Below, in pieces: positions 21,501 to 32,490 of a stretch of DNA of 64,000 bases. The notes under the pieces are model-generated. The model was not told the DNA's origin. It searched no databases and saw nothing but the letters and a program-made list of their open reading frames with translations. The stretch is from the NCBI GenBank assembly GCA_019925095.2, contig CM034388.1:3645501-3709500 (forward strand). The letters run 5' to 3'. A program made the translations under genes and the position numbers. Position 1 is the first letter of the stretch, and each line of letters opens with the position of its first letter. Source of the DNA: Dendrolimus kikuchii. Lineage: Eukaryota; Arthropoda; Insecta; Lepidoptera; Lasiocampidae.

Positions 21501-24500
21501 ACACTATTTGTACTATAATAAATCTAAATGTTTGAGTTTGTACAATAGGTTTAAAAATGTGATTTTTTAGAATTTTTAACTGTCTATCTATCTGTCTGTT
21601 AGAGCATCACGTAAGAACTACTGAACCTATTTAAATGAAACTCGACATAGAGTTAGCTTATATCCCGGGGTGTAACTTGGATACTTTTATCCCGATAAAT
21701 AACATCGTTTTCGTGGGATAGACAAAAGATATATATATAGATAGATAAAAGATGGCGCTGCGATAACATTTTTTTTTGGATATTATTACATACATACATA
21801 ACTTCACGCCAGTTCCCTTGCGGGGTAGGCACGAACAACAGAGTGCCATTTAGGCTTATTCTTACACACCTCACTTGCCTCTTTGACATTCATAATTCTT
21901 GTCATGCAAGCTCGTCTGTTCTTAAGGCTCCTGACATCACCTTTTGCTAGTACACGATCAATTTGATCATGGAAGGTGTGTCGTGGCCTCCCACGACTTC
22001 TGCATCCATCCACTTTTGCATTGTATATCTGTTTAGTCATTCTTTCATCATGGATTCTTTCCACATGCCCGAACCACCGGAGCATTCCTTTCCTTACCTT
22101 CACCCCGACACTCGATATTATTGAACATATATAAATGAAACTCGACATACTGCTGACTTATAATCCTTTTTTTTTTTATACAGGGGAAATCTGTTTGAGG
22201 AACGTGAACCGCGCGAGAGGGAAAGGTCGCGGCCCGTGTGTGGGATTCGTCAGGTCGGGGTGGCACTAGCACCTCACGGGTGAAATGCTATTGCCACGCC
22301 GAGGTTAGGGATACCCACTAAAACCCCTGTCCGATCCCGAGTGTCCTTCGTCCGGGCTGTGGGCTCGCTCACGCATTCATCACCAGCCCGGATGGACGGC
22401 GGCCGACCCCTTTGCGGGCTAGCCTCACCATTTTTAGCCGGAGATCTGGGTCTCTCCGGCTCCTCGATCTCACTGCGAGGTGAGAGGGGGCGCGCGGATC
22501 GGGGCGCATCCCTCCTCTCCGGCCTTTATGTGCGGGCGGGTCCGGTTCCCCCGCCGTAGCCTACGGCGGTTGGAGGTCGTCATGGTCGACCCTCCGACGC
22601 CGCCGCCGGCTTTGCCGGGAGGGGAACGTGGTGGACTGCTCCCTCTCCCGCTCCGCCGCTTCCTTCGCAGACATAACGGTCTTGCAGAAGAAGGCGGCTG
22701 CGTCCCACGCGTCACGCTCCCGACCAAGGCCTTCACCACGGCCGGGAGGGACAAATCCGCCCCGATGGCAGCGACGAGATCGCGGCGCTGCTCGTCCCAG
22801 GCTGGACACACCTGGAAGGTGTTCAGCGTCGTGTCTTCGTCGCCGCCGACGCATTGGTGGCACCCTGACACCTGTTCACGCCTTGTTTGACACAAGTACC
22901 TCCCGAAGCATCCGTGTCCCGAAAGTACCTGCGTCAGGCGGAACGTCAGGGTGCCGTGACGCCTCTGCAGCCATTCTGGCATGATTAGCCTCACCGCTTG
23001 GATGGCGGCGAGGCCGGCGCTGGGGTTAAGTAGGCGCAACTCGTCTCTACGCCCCTCGATTTCACGGGGCGCAGGTCGGCCAACACTGGTCTCCTTCTCC
23101 TTACGCCACGCGTACAAGGAGGCCAGTATTCTGGCCTCCCGGTTCCATGGCAGAGCGCCGGCTAGTAGAAGGTCGTTTCGAAGGATATCGTGCGATATCC
23201 TCGGACGGCCCTGACTGCCAGCATATGCTGTGTCTGTCGCAGCGTTGCGACGTTGCGAACCACCAGGGCGTCCGCCCACAGCGGGGCCCCGCAAGGGGCC
23301 GGTTGGCTTATAACCCGAGTTAACACTTGTTATGCATTTTATCCCGATAAATGAAGTAGTTTCCTTAGAATAGACGGATCAGCAAAATGGATGGCCCTGC
23401 AGTCGCGTTCAATTCACTAACAAATACCTATGTTGTCAGAAATAACATGTCATTCATCGTATTACTTCAATTCAGGTTGGCTTCGACTCGCCTCTATGTT
23501 TTGTTGGGCAGTTGTGTAGGCTATAATATATGGACTTAGTTTCTTTGTTATTATTATAAATAAAAAACCAAATTTAGTTTTTGTGTAAGTAAAATAATGC
23601 TACTGCCTAGGGTTTGACACGTAGCAGCGCGGGGCAACGTCGACGGATGACGTCATTTATGGGACTAAAGACTAACCATATCTGGACCCGAGATAACAAT
23701 ATAGGCTAGTTATACGTCGAGTTTTGTTTAAATCTGTTCAGTAGTTTTCATGTGATGTTCTAACAGACAGACGGATGGATGGCTTTCGAAATTTCCTTAT
23801 TCAAATTAGCTCTCTGTACAAACTTTACAGCCCCAACAGGTTTGTTATACCAAAAATGTATTAAATGTCTTTATGTTATGCATATTAATGACTTAAAACG
23901 AAATAAATCTGTTTCAGGTGAACTACAATGAGCGTTATCTATGGAAACGCAAGGCGAAGAGGTTCGCAATGCAAAAGGAGCAAAGCAACCAATCCACTAA
24001 CAAAATCATATCAAACCCAAGTAAGCATAGCCACTTATAACTGCTCATTGCTATATACCAGCAGGTTTTCAATTTTCTTCTTAGTGTTTCATAGCCATTT
24101 TGTGGAAAATGAAATCGTTAGGTTTTCGTCCTGTCTGTCTTGTCTTTATACAATCCTTTTATGGAAGTACATTGTGGAAAGAATGCATGATGAAAGAATG
24201 ACTAAACAGATATACAATGCAAAAGTGGATGGATGCAGAAGTCGTGGAAGGCCACGACACACCTTCCATGATCAAATTGATCGTGTACTAGCGGAGGGTG
24301 ATGTCAGGAGCCTTAAGAACAGACGAGTGTGCATGACAAGAGTTATGAATGTCAAAGAAGCAAGTGAGGTGTGTAAGAATGGGCCTAAATGGCGCTCTGT
24401 TGTTCGTGCCTACCCCGCAAGGGAACTGGCGTAAAGTTATGTATGTATGTATGTACATTGTAACCGAACTATATAGTATTTTATAGCAGAAATTATAGTT

Positions 24501-27500
24501 TAATACATTACTCATAGATCTCTGATTTTTAGTATGTTCATAATGTTGCCATTATCGCAAATATGAGTCTAAAGATTTTTGTGTTAGGACTTAAAACATT
24601 TGAGCTGTATGTTGTAATAAACAAATGAAATGCCTAAATTCTGTATATATATGTCACAATCATTTGTTAGGGCTGTCTGTTTTACCCCGTTAATATATCA
24701 ACGGAGATTTTGTTAACAATGGCTATGTTCCACATGAGGCCCACAACGACCACGCTCACCACCGCGATTTTTCCCGTTCCGCTTGCTTGCAGGCGTTACA
24801 ATCGTAAACTCAAATGGAACGGATAATTCGATCCACCTCTTGACATGGGTCGTTGTGAGCGCTGCGTGAGCGAAAATCAAGACATCATTAGTGACGTTTT
24901 CGCGGCGACCATAACGACGGTAGTAACTATGTGGAACGGCTAAAGGAGCATTTTAGGCGGTGTGAGCCACAAGAGGAACACGCCCAATATGACCAAATTT
25001 TACCTCTACACAATTTGTACCCTCAGGTCCACGTCCAACTACCCACGCCGGTCCCGGGCGTCCACCTCGCGCCTCTCCTAAAACGCAACCGCAGCCGCCT
25101 GCACCGCAACAAGCTTTGGTGGTAAGTTGAATTATTTATATATTTAAATTTTTTGGTGTGTATAATTTTAATTATGTAGCGATTAAGTGTACAAAAATAA
25201 CAACAATAGCTGGTTAAACGTATTTTTTTAAATGTTGCATTCGCACAATTTATCTGATACATAGCTTATAAAACTGATCCAAGTAACCAGATACCCATTT
25301 GATAGTTGAAAAGTATTCAAGTTTTAAAAATATTCAAACAAATTGACACCTTTTGGGTCCGTAATTGATGATAAACGAGGGAGTGTATGTAGCACCTCGA
25401 AAAAGCATATTTCACTAAACAGTTGTAAATTTCAACACAAACACATATTTAATTTTGCTTAAAAATTATTGTCATCCTACATTTTAACCATTACAATACG
25501 TTTTGAAAATCGTATTTTTTGACATATCTGTTGCGTCACATTTCATCCACTAATTTATTGATGTATAATTTAACACAGCTAAAGACTATAGACCGGTCAA
25601 GTTAAACATCCGAGGGTGCAAAAATTGGCACCCACCTGAAGATTGCTAGGATAGTTGAAAATACCATTATAAATAAAATCAAAAAAGTCCTCATCGATCC
25701 GATACCGGGAAAAGGTTTACTCGGGGTCAAAGGTCACAAAAACGAGGTTTTTTTTTTCTTAAGTCTTTGTTTATAAATTCGCTTCGTAGCATTAACTTTT
25801 ACATTAGTATCCTGCTTTTGCAATAGTGCTCGTCATATTTTCTTTGTTTTTTCTTTTACTGCAAGAGTTTTGCCAGGTGGTAGGGCATTTGCCCGACTGG
25901 ATGGCTACCACCCCTGGTCTAAAGTATGTCGCCATAACAACCTTGAGTTGTGTTCCGGCATTAGTGACTAGGTTCCTGTGACCCTTAAGAGAGCAGCAGC
26001 GCATTTGTAGCACCTTCGGTGTTGCAAATGTCCATAGGCGATGGTAACCGCTTTCAATTAAGTGGGCCGTCTGCCTGTCTGCTGAACTCCTGCAATAAAA
26101 AAATAAAAAAAAGAAGAGTACAAGAACTCGTCTTATTCTGTACACCCCTCTCGGGTGATTGAGGGTAACCATCATCGACGCACCATACACTTAGGCTACG
26201 TTCCATTAGAGACTCACAACGACCACGTTCACGACCGCGATTTTTCCCGTTGCACTTGCTTGCCGGCGTTACAATCGCAAAACCAAGTGGAACGGTTATT
26301 CGACCCACCTCTTGACGTGGCTCGTTGTGAGCGTTGTGTGATCGAAAATGATGACGTCATTAGTGACGTTTTCGCCACGACCACAACGACCGCGGTCGCC
26401 TTGTGGAACGGCTAACGGAGCATTTTGGGCGTTGTGATCTACTAATGGAACACCCTGTTACTTAAACCCCCCACAATATCCTGTACGTTGATCTCGTAGC
26501 CCGCGAGCAGTGCGGCCTCCCAAGCGGGCATGTACCGCGTGACTGGATGTGGCGCCGTGGACGTGGCCGCGCACCTCCGCCTGCTCGGGGAGAGCCTGGC
26601 CATCATCGGAGCGAGGCTCAAGGAGCACGAGGTGCGTCTCATATTCGCTGGGTTCTAAACTAACTTTTGATTATATAATAACAGCCCATAATTGCTGGGC
26701 TCGCGTCTCCCATTATGAGGGAACGGACAGTATATTCGCCATGCTTGTCCAAGGCGGCTTGGCAGGTTTGACACATCGGTTATCTCGATGTGCAGGTTGC
26801 ATCCCGATGTTTTCCTACACCGTTGTCAGCATGTGGAAATTTGTAACAATATGCACATTCGGTCAGAAAACTGCCTAAGTGGTGCATGCGTTCCAGCCAG
26901 GATCGAACCCGCACCCTTTAAGTTTTTTTTTTTTTTTAATAATCGGCAGACAAACACACATTGTATATCCCCAAATTAGGCTGGGTACGCTTGTGTTATG
27001 AGTAATATACAACGGACTACTCTGGGGCCGATCCCAGACACCCAGACCATAGTAAATAACGGAAAAATACTTTTCCGAAATTTACTATACCAGGAATCGA
27101 ACCCGGAACCTCTGCATTGCAGTGAGGAAGCCGGCAAAGCCTTAGCCCGCTCAACCGCAGAGGCCGTCAAAGTTCAAGTTTGGGACGCATGCGCTTCCCA
27201 TTACGCTACCACGACTTAATAAAATAATAGCCCTTAATTATCCCACTGCTGGGCTTAGGCCTACTAATAACTATTAGTTTATTATGTTTTTGAAATTGAT
27301 AAATTACTATATAGGGCTTTTAAGACACTATATATATATGGACTTCTTTCTTTATAGGGTCAAATAGCCGTGTCCGGGTCAGTGTCGGTTCTACTTGACA
27401 CTTTACTATGTTCCTTAGCACCTTTGGTGGGGGTATGCCGCGCCATCCCGGCCATAGCGCCCCCGGACAAGCTGCTCAACGACACTCTCCACAACATTGC

Positions 27501-27522
27501 TTACATCATGCCCGGCTTGTGA
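18542..27522 (+). CDS. HMGXB4: HMG-box protein HMGXB4 orthologue, eight exons
   Basis: Exons 18542-18551, 18759-19005, 20066-20214, 20570-20691, 23918-24020, 25027-25121, 26500-26631 and 27358-27522 join in phase to 340 aa. Features in order: a basic motif [19 protein letters not shown] (residues 13-31), an acidic Ser-rich stretch, one HMG box (about 136-197; [40 protein letters not shown]), a Pro-rich linker (exon 6) and the family's conserved C-terminus [20 protein letters not shown] with the end [15 protein letters not shown]4 (HMG2L1) is a nuclear chromatin protein linked to Wnt signalling and transcriptional regulation. The first coding exon has only ten nucleotides, supported by phase (M-Q-D-D-L). 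Introns 3-7 hold most of the RTE, R1-like, MITE and SINE insertions of this region. It is convergent with eggless. Confidence 0.9.
19484..19700 (+). repeat. Dispersed lepidopteran repeat, Helitron-like 5' end
   Basis: Begins TCTATACTAATATTATAAAG and continues with AAACCGATTTTAAAAATTCT and a GGCTATATAACAT block. A related start is at 41172 and a relative with recognisable Helitron-type ends is at 61785-62027. No CTAG 3' end is clear here. It lies in HMGXB4 intron 2 (19006-20065). Confidence 0.45.
20318..20536. mobile_element. Half of a pogo-like MITE next to an HMGXB4 acceptor
   Basis: CAGTGTAAACTCTATATAAC starts the unit, and the first 215 bp or so match the full-length copy at 42141-42634. 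The right half is missing. The fragment ends 33 nt before HMGXB4 exon 4. Confidence 0.65.
21787..22113 (-). mobile_element. RTE family R fragment in HMGXB4 intron 4
   Basis: The minus strand encodes [20 protein letters not shown] through [12 protein letters not shown], then a stop, with the CATACATACATA tail at the left edge. Confidence 0.75.
22166..23303 (-). mobile_element. R1-like LINE 3' fragment
   Basis: A GC-rich island in AT-rich surroundings. A minus-strand frame (22470-23294) contains [20 protein letters not shown] and [20 protein letters not shown], the C-terminal Cys/His motif typical of R1-clade ORF2, followed by a 3' UTR and an A-run (22167-22177 on the plus strand as T). CTTATAA flanks both sides (22157-22163 and 23307-23313), a plausible target duplication. 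The RT and endonuclease domains are absent. A copy of the same 3' UTR is at 31893-32173. Confidence 0.7.
24174..24447 (+). mobile_element. RTE family R fragment in HMGXB4 intron 5
   Basis: Encodes [20 protein letters not shown] through [12 protein letters not shown], then a stop, a (TATG)n tail and no 5' region. Confidence 0.75.
24721..24985. mobile_element. MITE family B, copy 1 (HMGXB4 intron 5)
   Basis: A 265-bp unit starting GGCTATGTTCCACATGAGG, with the degenerate inverse at its end (AGAGGAACACGCCC). It shares internal blocks such as CCGCGATTTTTCCCGTT and TCATTAGTGACGTTTTCGC with copy 2 at 26194-26455. Terminus style suggests hAT. It ends 41 nt before HMGXB4 exon 6. Confidence 0.7.
25872..26113 (+). 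mobile_element. Retroposon family S, 5'-truncated copy
   Basis: GCCAGGTGGTAGGGCATTTG through CTGCTGAACTCCTGCAATAA with an A-rich tail. It lacks the first 75 bp or so of the unit. It lies in HMGXB4 intron 6. Confidence 0.65.
26194..26455. mobile_element. MITE family B, copy 2 (HMGXB4 intron 6)
   Basis: Starts GGCTACGTTCCATTAGAGAC and ends ACTAATGGAACACCC, giving short inverted termini. The body matches copy 1. It ends 44 nt before exon 7 of HMGXB4. Confidence 0.7.
26681..27217 (-). mobile_element. tRNA-derived SINE family U, split by a family-T SINE
   Basis: The minus strand shows a tRNA-like head (GTGGTAGCGTAATGGGAAGC) and, on the other side of the inserted SINE at 26938-27167, a B box (GGTTCGATCCT) and a body ending AGCAATTATGGGCTGTTATT. 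The insertion separates the A- and B-box regions. Confidence 0.55.
26938..27167 (-). mobile_element. tRNA-derived SINE family T, nested
   Basis: The minus strand reads GACGGCCTCTGCGGTTGAGC, then the GGTTCGATTCC B box and the CTGCCGATTATT tail. It sits inside the family-U SINE. Confidence 0.8.
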
Positions 27523-28068
27523 GGGTGGGATGCTGTCGCGTAGCACGACCCACTCGATTAGTTTTAGCGGTAAACCCCTATTTCTGAGGGTAGTTTCAAA
27601 AGTTGAACCTATTTCCGTGAGGTCTCAAAAGTTCAAGAGTCAAATATATTTTCATAAGATATCAATATCAGATATAAATATATTTCAGTAAGATTGCAAA
27701 AGTAGAATATAATTCCGTCAGGTTTCAACAGTTACATATTTTTAGGAGTTTTAAAGCTGATAATATTTCTACTGCAAGAGTTAAACATTTATTAATATTT
27801 TGGTGTTTTCAAGTTAATCATATTTTGGTTGTGGTCTAAAAGTCAGACATATCCGTCGGTTTCAAATGGTAATATGTTCCGTGCGTTATTTTGGTCCAAT
27901 GTACGTAGATCAGTTTTAATGCTCTTGTTGCAAATGTATGATTTCCAATAAAAGTGTTTATTCTTGAAACTAGTTTCATTCTAAAACAAACTATACTTTT
28001 AGTCTCTCTTTTCTTTCACTATAACCCAATTAATTGTGGTCGGCAGAATGTCTTTTGTACAACATACA
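27523..28068. other. HMGXB4 3' flank with degenerate short repeats
   Basis: Between 27590 and 27880 a motif of about 40 bp (for example TTTCCGTGAGGTCTCAAAAG) recurs in decayed form with ATTTC and CAAAAGT cores. This is probably the 3' UTR. Confidence 0.4.
27947..27952 (+). terminator. Probable HMGXB4 polyadenylation signal
   Basis: AATAAA about 425 nt downstream of the HMGXB4 stop, followed by GTGTTTATTC. Confidence 0.5.
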
Positions 28069-28398
28069 TACATACATAACTTCACGCCAGTTCCCTTGCG
28101 GGGTAGGCACGAACAACAGAGCGCCATTTAGGCTTATTCTTACACACCTCACTTGCCTCTTTGACATTCATAACTCTTGTCATACAAGCTCGTCTGTTCT
28201 TAAGGCTCCTGACATCACCTTCTGCTAGTACACGATCAGTTTGATCATGGAAGGTGTGTCGTGGCCTTCCACGACTTCTGCATCCATCCACTTTTGTATT
28301 GTATATCTGTTTAGTCATTCTTTCATCATGCATTCTTTCCACATGCCCGAACCACCGGAGCATTCCTTTCCTTACCTTCACCCCGACAGTCTCTTTCA
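28069..28398 (-). mobile_element. RTE family R fragment
   Basis: The minus strand encodes [20 protein letters not shown] through [12 protein letters not shown], then a stop and a (TATG)n tail on the left. Confidence 0.75.
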
Positions 28399-28412
28399 GA
28401 CCACAGCTGTAT

Positions 28413-28870
28413 ATATATACACATACTCAAACCAACGCGCACTACCATCGCATTGCATTACACGCACACTCCACAAACAAACCGAGACACACAAAGAGCC
28501 TAAAAATTAATAACCCAGACACAGAAGAGAAAAAACCAACACAACATGACACTAGATACGACTATATATAAGTATAGATATAAAGCCAACACTGCACATG
28601 CACTTCCTCACAACACCAGCATTTAACAGATACACTCTACATTAGTATAAGTTTAGTATTAAAAATAGGATTATTCAATATAATAAGTTAATCTTAAGGT
28701 ACACCATAACATATAAATCACTAAATTATATAATAATAATAATGTCACACATAGTAACAAAAATAAACAATAAGCGTGTATGGACTCTAAAAATTTTCAT
28801 AGAAATTAAGTTGTAAAAAAAGGTACGGAACTCGAGTCCGTAGATATGTTAATAATAATAAAAAAAAACA
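28413..28870 (+). mobile_element. Retro-insertion of unknown family with 10-bp target duplication
   Basis: A segment of about 458 bp ending in (ATA)n and an A-run is flanked by ACAGCTGTAT at 28403-28412 and 28871-28880. It has no ORF or recognisable domain. The A-rich end and the direct repeats indicate target-primed reverse transcription of an unidentified RNA. Confidence 0.55.
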
Positions 28871-28880
28871 ACAGCTGTAT

Positions 28881-29132
28881 TCAGAGGTAGTTTCCGTTAT
28901 GCAGCAACAAAGTGCTGGAATAGTGCTTTTTAGGGTTACACTAAAGAAATTCCTTTGCGAACGCCAAAACGCACAAAGTAACTTAAGGCATGATACAAGT
29001 GCTTTATGACCATGTTTAGTAATACCTATGATAACATTAACAATAATCTGTTTATTTTATTTACATACTTGTTTTTTGTTTACGTATCTCACTATGTTTA
29101 TATATCTATGTATATATATATTTATTATTATC
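28881..29132. other. AT-rich, nothing recognised
   Basis: Follows the retro-insertion. No motif matches elsewhere in the window. Confidence 0.4.
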
Positions 29133-29472
29133 ATTTCGTAATACCGTAGTAAGAAAGAGAGTTGGTCTGAAAGAGAGTGTCGTGGTGAAGGTAAGGAAAA
29201 GAATGCATGATGAAAGAATGACTAAACAGATATACAATGCAAAAGTGGATGGATGCAGAAGTCGTGGGAGGCCACGACACACCTTCCATGATCAAATTGA
29301 TCGTGTACTAGCAAAGGTGATGTCAGGAGCCTTAAGAACAGACGAGCTTGCATGACAAGAGTTATGAATGTCAAAGAGGCAAGTGAGGTGTGTAAGAATA
29401 AGCCTAAATGGCACTCTGTTGTTCGTGCCTACCCCGCAAGGGAACTGGCGTGAAGTTATGTATGTATGTATG
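29133..29472 (+). mobile_element. RTE family R fragment with (TATG)n tail
   Basis: RNTVVRKRVG-type coding start, internal deletion, then [20 protein letters not shown] to the end of the family. A 1-nt deletion after CTAGCAAAGG breaks the frame. Confidence 0.7.
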
Positions 29473-30137
29473 TATTATCATTTCGATGTAAGTATATCTA
29501 ATAACCCGTTTCATTTTTATAATTATTAACTGTACCGATTTGATATATTATTTGTGTTGTATTGTCCTCCGTGACTAATGCTGGTCCCAGGCGGAAGAAC
29601 AGCGCTGGCTTTAGCAGCTAGCATTACGCTGAGGTTTAAAGGCTCGATATAAATGCAATGTTACAGAGATCGACTAGTTTCTTTACAAAATCCGTTAACA
29701 ATTATTAATATATTACTTTATAAAAAAATATAATTTGACTACAAATATTAAGAAAACTTAAAATAAATTATTATTCTTATAAATGTTATATTAACAATTA
29801 ATTTACACTGTAACAAAGTAGAGGATCTCGTGCATATTGTTCTGGAATTTGGCCAAACCCAACCAATTAAAAGGACACTTGCCAGACTCGTCACTGCATA
29901 GTGGAGGAATAAATATTATTCTAAGCAACCATTTGAGCAAGGAGGCTGGATTATTATTTAATTTTATTTATTAAAAAAATACAAGAACAATATCGCATCA
30001 CACATATTAAACCCATCCCTACATATGCGGGAAATGATCACTAACACTCGCATTGTCCCACATTTATTTATTTATTAGCTTACAAACATCGCTATCATTA
30101 CAGTTGCTAACAATACGATAGCGTGGTACACATAATA

Positions 30138-30141
<4 letters not shown>
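29473..30141. other. AT-rich intergenic, nothing recognised
   Basis: No convincing ORF. Its right part is probably the 3' UTR of the LINE fragment at 30200-30895. Confidence 0.35.

Positions 30142-30194
<53 letters not shown>
30142..30194. repeat. (TA)n microsatellite
   Basis: About 53 bp of alternating TA, a cruciform-prone tract. Confidence 0.9.
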
Positions 30195-30196
<2 letters not shown>

Positions 30197-30199
30197 AAT

Positions 30200-30895
30200 T
30201 CAGTCGTCATAACATATAATATAATAGGTAGTACTTGTGAATTCAGTCACAGTACAGATAAAAAATGTCAGTTTGATTTCAGCTAATACTCCTGGGTTCA
30301 ATAATTTACCTCTTAACAATTTAAATAAATAGGAGGCCAATGCAAACCTTCGTCTGGATGCCAAATTATTATATCCAACCATGCCTAAGACAAACAAGGT
30401 GGGGTACATTAAAGGATAAAATGGGTAAACACCATAAAGTCTTAGGTATAAAAATCTAGTAAATTTATTTTGTATGCGCTCCAACATGAGACTATATTTA
30501 GTTTCATGTGGAGCCCAGATGATTGCGTTGTTTTCTAAGTGGGTTTTTACTAAAGCGTTAAATAATGTTTTAACGACATAAATACTATTAATACCTTCTA
30601 CTCGACGTAATACAAAACCTAAATTTCGATAAGCTTTCGTACAAATGTTAATTATGTGATCGCAAAAAGTTAGCTGTGTATTAAGACATACTCCAAGATC
30701 CCGTACCGTTTCAACTCTTAATTGCTGCGTTAACCAAGAAATAGTTGTAATGGAGAGGCCGCTTGTTTCTGCTAAAGGAAATGAGAGAGCATTTTGTAGT
30801 GTTAAAAAATAATCTTTTTTTTCACCCCAATCTGCTACTTTATTCACGTCCTTCTGGAGCAACTCGCAGTCCGATTTGGAGCAGAGACATAACAT
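30200..30895 (-). pseudogene. Jockey/CR1-like LINE RT C-terminus
   Basis: A minus-strand ORF of about 230 codons carries RVETVRDLGVCLNTQLTFCD (the DLGV thumb motif), then KAYRNLGFVLRRV and NALVKTHLENNAIIWAPHE. The finger and palm motifs and an endonuclease are missing, so this is a 5'-truncated retrotransposon copy. Confidence 0.65.
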
Positions 30896-31129
30896 ATCGC
30901 ACCCTTAGAATTATAGAGACCTAATTCAATATATCAAGTTATTAAATTTTGTACCTTATTGAAGTGATAACTTATGGGAGGGTGAACCGCTTCGTTACGT
31001 AACGCGTTACGGCGCCAGTCTGTCTGGCTTCCCTTTCTCTCACGCATACGGCAGCGGTGCACGCTCCTCTCTCACTCTAACCCACGCGCTATATACCTAA
31101 AATTTAAGTAATAACCTAAGCTTTTCTCA

Positions 31130-31411
31130 AGTTAAACAATTTCTAAACCATATTTTTTGATTGATCCTCGTACCCCTCCGTTTTTAAAGGGACGTTTTGA
31201 TTTCCTACATCTTTCTCATTCCCGTTATTTGCGCTCTAGTAATAATCTCTCCTTAATGACACCTGGACACACTTCTTCCTTCGTTGATAACTCTTTCACG
31301 GTACAGGCTTTCCGTTTATGGAACACACTGCCACTCAACATCAGACAAGCTAAATCCATATCGTCTTTTAAACTGATGGTTACTAAATATTTTTGGTCCT
31401 CACAAGTCTAA
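31130..31411 (+). pseudogene. LINE C-terminal fragment, plus strand
   Basis: The peptide includes FDFLHLSHSRYLRSSNNLSL, then VDNSFTVQAFRLWNTLPLNI and a stop at 31409-31411, the usual end of Jockey/I-type ORF2. Downstream, 31403-31460 recurs at 31741-31800. Confidence 0.6.
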
Positions 31412-31800
31412 AACATGCTGCTGATTCTATATATAGTATGATATATCCTATTTTTGTATAATATATAAGTATGTATATATTATTTATATGGGAGCCTAAT
31501 CTAATAGTACCGCTTCGCAGCTTGTTATGGCCTGAAGAGAAGAAGCGGCGCAAGAAACTCTTCAGCAAACATGCCTAGCTCTAATAATTTTATATAATAT
31601 TAAAATGGGTGGAAGGAAAAATAAAAGTAATTATCAGTCAAGTTGGTTTGTGTTCCGTTGTACGCAGAAAGAGCTCACAGTGTCTTGAGGTCTGGCAGCT
31701 GGTTTTTGCTGGGTTTGGGTCTTAATAGTTTTGATGATTGCAAGTCTAAAACATGCTGCTGATTCTATATATAGTATGATATATCTTATTTTTGTATAAA
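31403..31800 (+). repeat. 58-bp direct duplication flanking 280 bp
   Basis: CAAGTCTAAAACATGCTGCT through ATATATC(C/T)TATTTTTGTATA occurs at 31403-31460 and 31741-31800. The intervening DNA includes GAAGAAGCGGCGCAAGAAAC, common near LINE ends. Confidence 0.7.
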
Positions 31801-31892
31801 GTATATTATTATTTATTTATTTCATTTTTACTTATTCTTGGAATGTTTATTATTTATTGTCTTCACCGCCACTGTTGTCTTAAGATTTTCCT

Positions 31893-32173
31893 TAGTTTAG
31901 GGGTTGCCTGGAAGCCTGCCATGGCACTGCGGAGTCGGGCAGCCCATTTCCCGTAGCCCTGGCATAAGGCGCAGGACGAAACACCCAGGGGTTTTAGTGG
32001 GTATCCCTAACTGGGGAGTGGCAATAGCATGGCACCGGTTCTGATCGGACACGCTAGTGCCACCCCCGATCTGGCGATTCTCACACACTCACACGGGTCG
32101 CGAGCATCCCACCAGGCTTCTGTGCCTGTCGCGGCTTAGTCCTCAAACGGATTTCCCCTGGACAAAAAAAAGG
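31893..32173 (+). mobile_element. R1-like LINE 3' UTR with A-tail
   Basis: Shares TAGTGGGTATCCCTAAC and GGCAATAGCAT blocks (in inverse orientation) with the 3' part of the R1-like element at 22166-23303. It ends GGACAAAAAAAA at about 32160-32170. Confidence 0.6.
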
Positions 32174-32290
32174 GGTTGCCTGGAAGAGATCGCTTTAAGC
32201 GATAAGGCCGCCCTTTGTTCAACATTTACTGTACTTAGTTTTAAGAACGTAGTTTTAATTTTTGGTGAACAATAAAGTGTTTTCATTCAT
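32174..32290 (+). mobile_element. LINE 3' tail (GAGATCGCTTTAAGCGATAA type)
   Basis: GGTTGCCTGGAAGAGATCGC then TTTAAGCGATAAGGCCGCCC, followed by AATAAAG and an ATTC-rich tail. A related minus-strand tail is at 62640-62712. Confidence 0.55.
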
Positions 32291-32299
32291 TCGTTCATT

Positions 32300-32490
32300 C
32301 ATATTATAACAAATAAAGTGAAGTGGACCGAGGAGCAGAGGAGCAGCTGCATTTCATTCCCATCAAGCTGGTAAGTGCGTGCTCATTCTCAAATTCCCGT
32401 CCAAATTGTCCCACACTTCTTTCCCTGCAAAACTGACACTGTTCGCTTCTCGCTAAACCCAGCGCCGCCGCACCAGCCATAGATATATAA
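32300..32490. repeat. Dispersed repeat V, continuous copy
   Basis: TGCGTGCTCATTCTCAAATT, CACACTTCTTTCCCTGCAAA and CAGCGCCGCCGCACCAG blocks match 60465-60590 plus 61748-61770, where a Helitron-like element interrupts the unit. Confidence 0.5.

Noticed and set aside
22470..23294. Plus-strand ORFs in the GC-rich island of HMGXB4 intron 4
   Set aside because: They are shadows of the R1-like ORF on the minus strand; the Cys/His motif lies only in the minus frame.
24931..25125. ORF of 64 codons across HMGXB4 exon 6
   Set aside because: A different frame from the one fixed by the flanking exons; the true frame is [20 protein letters not shown] with phase 1 at the acceptor.
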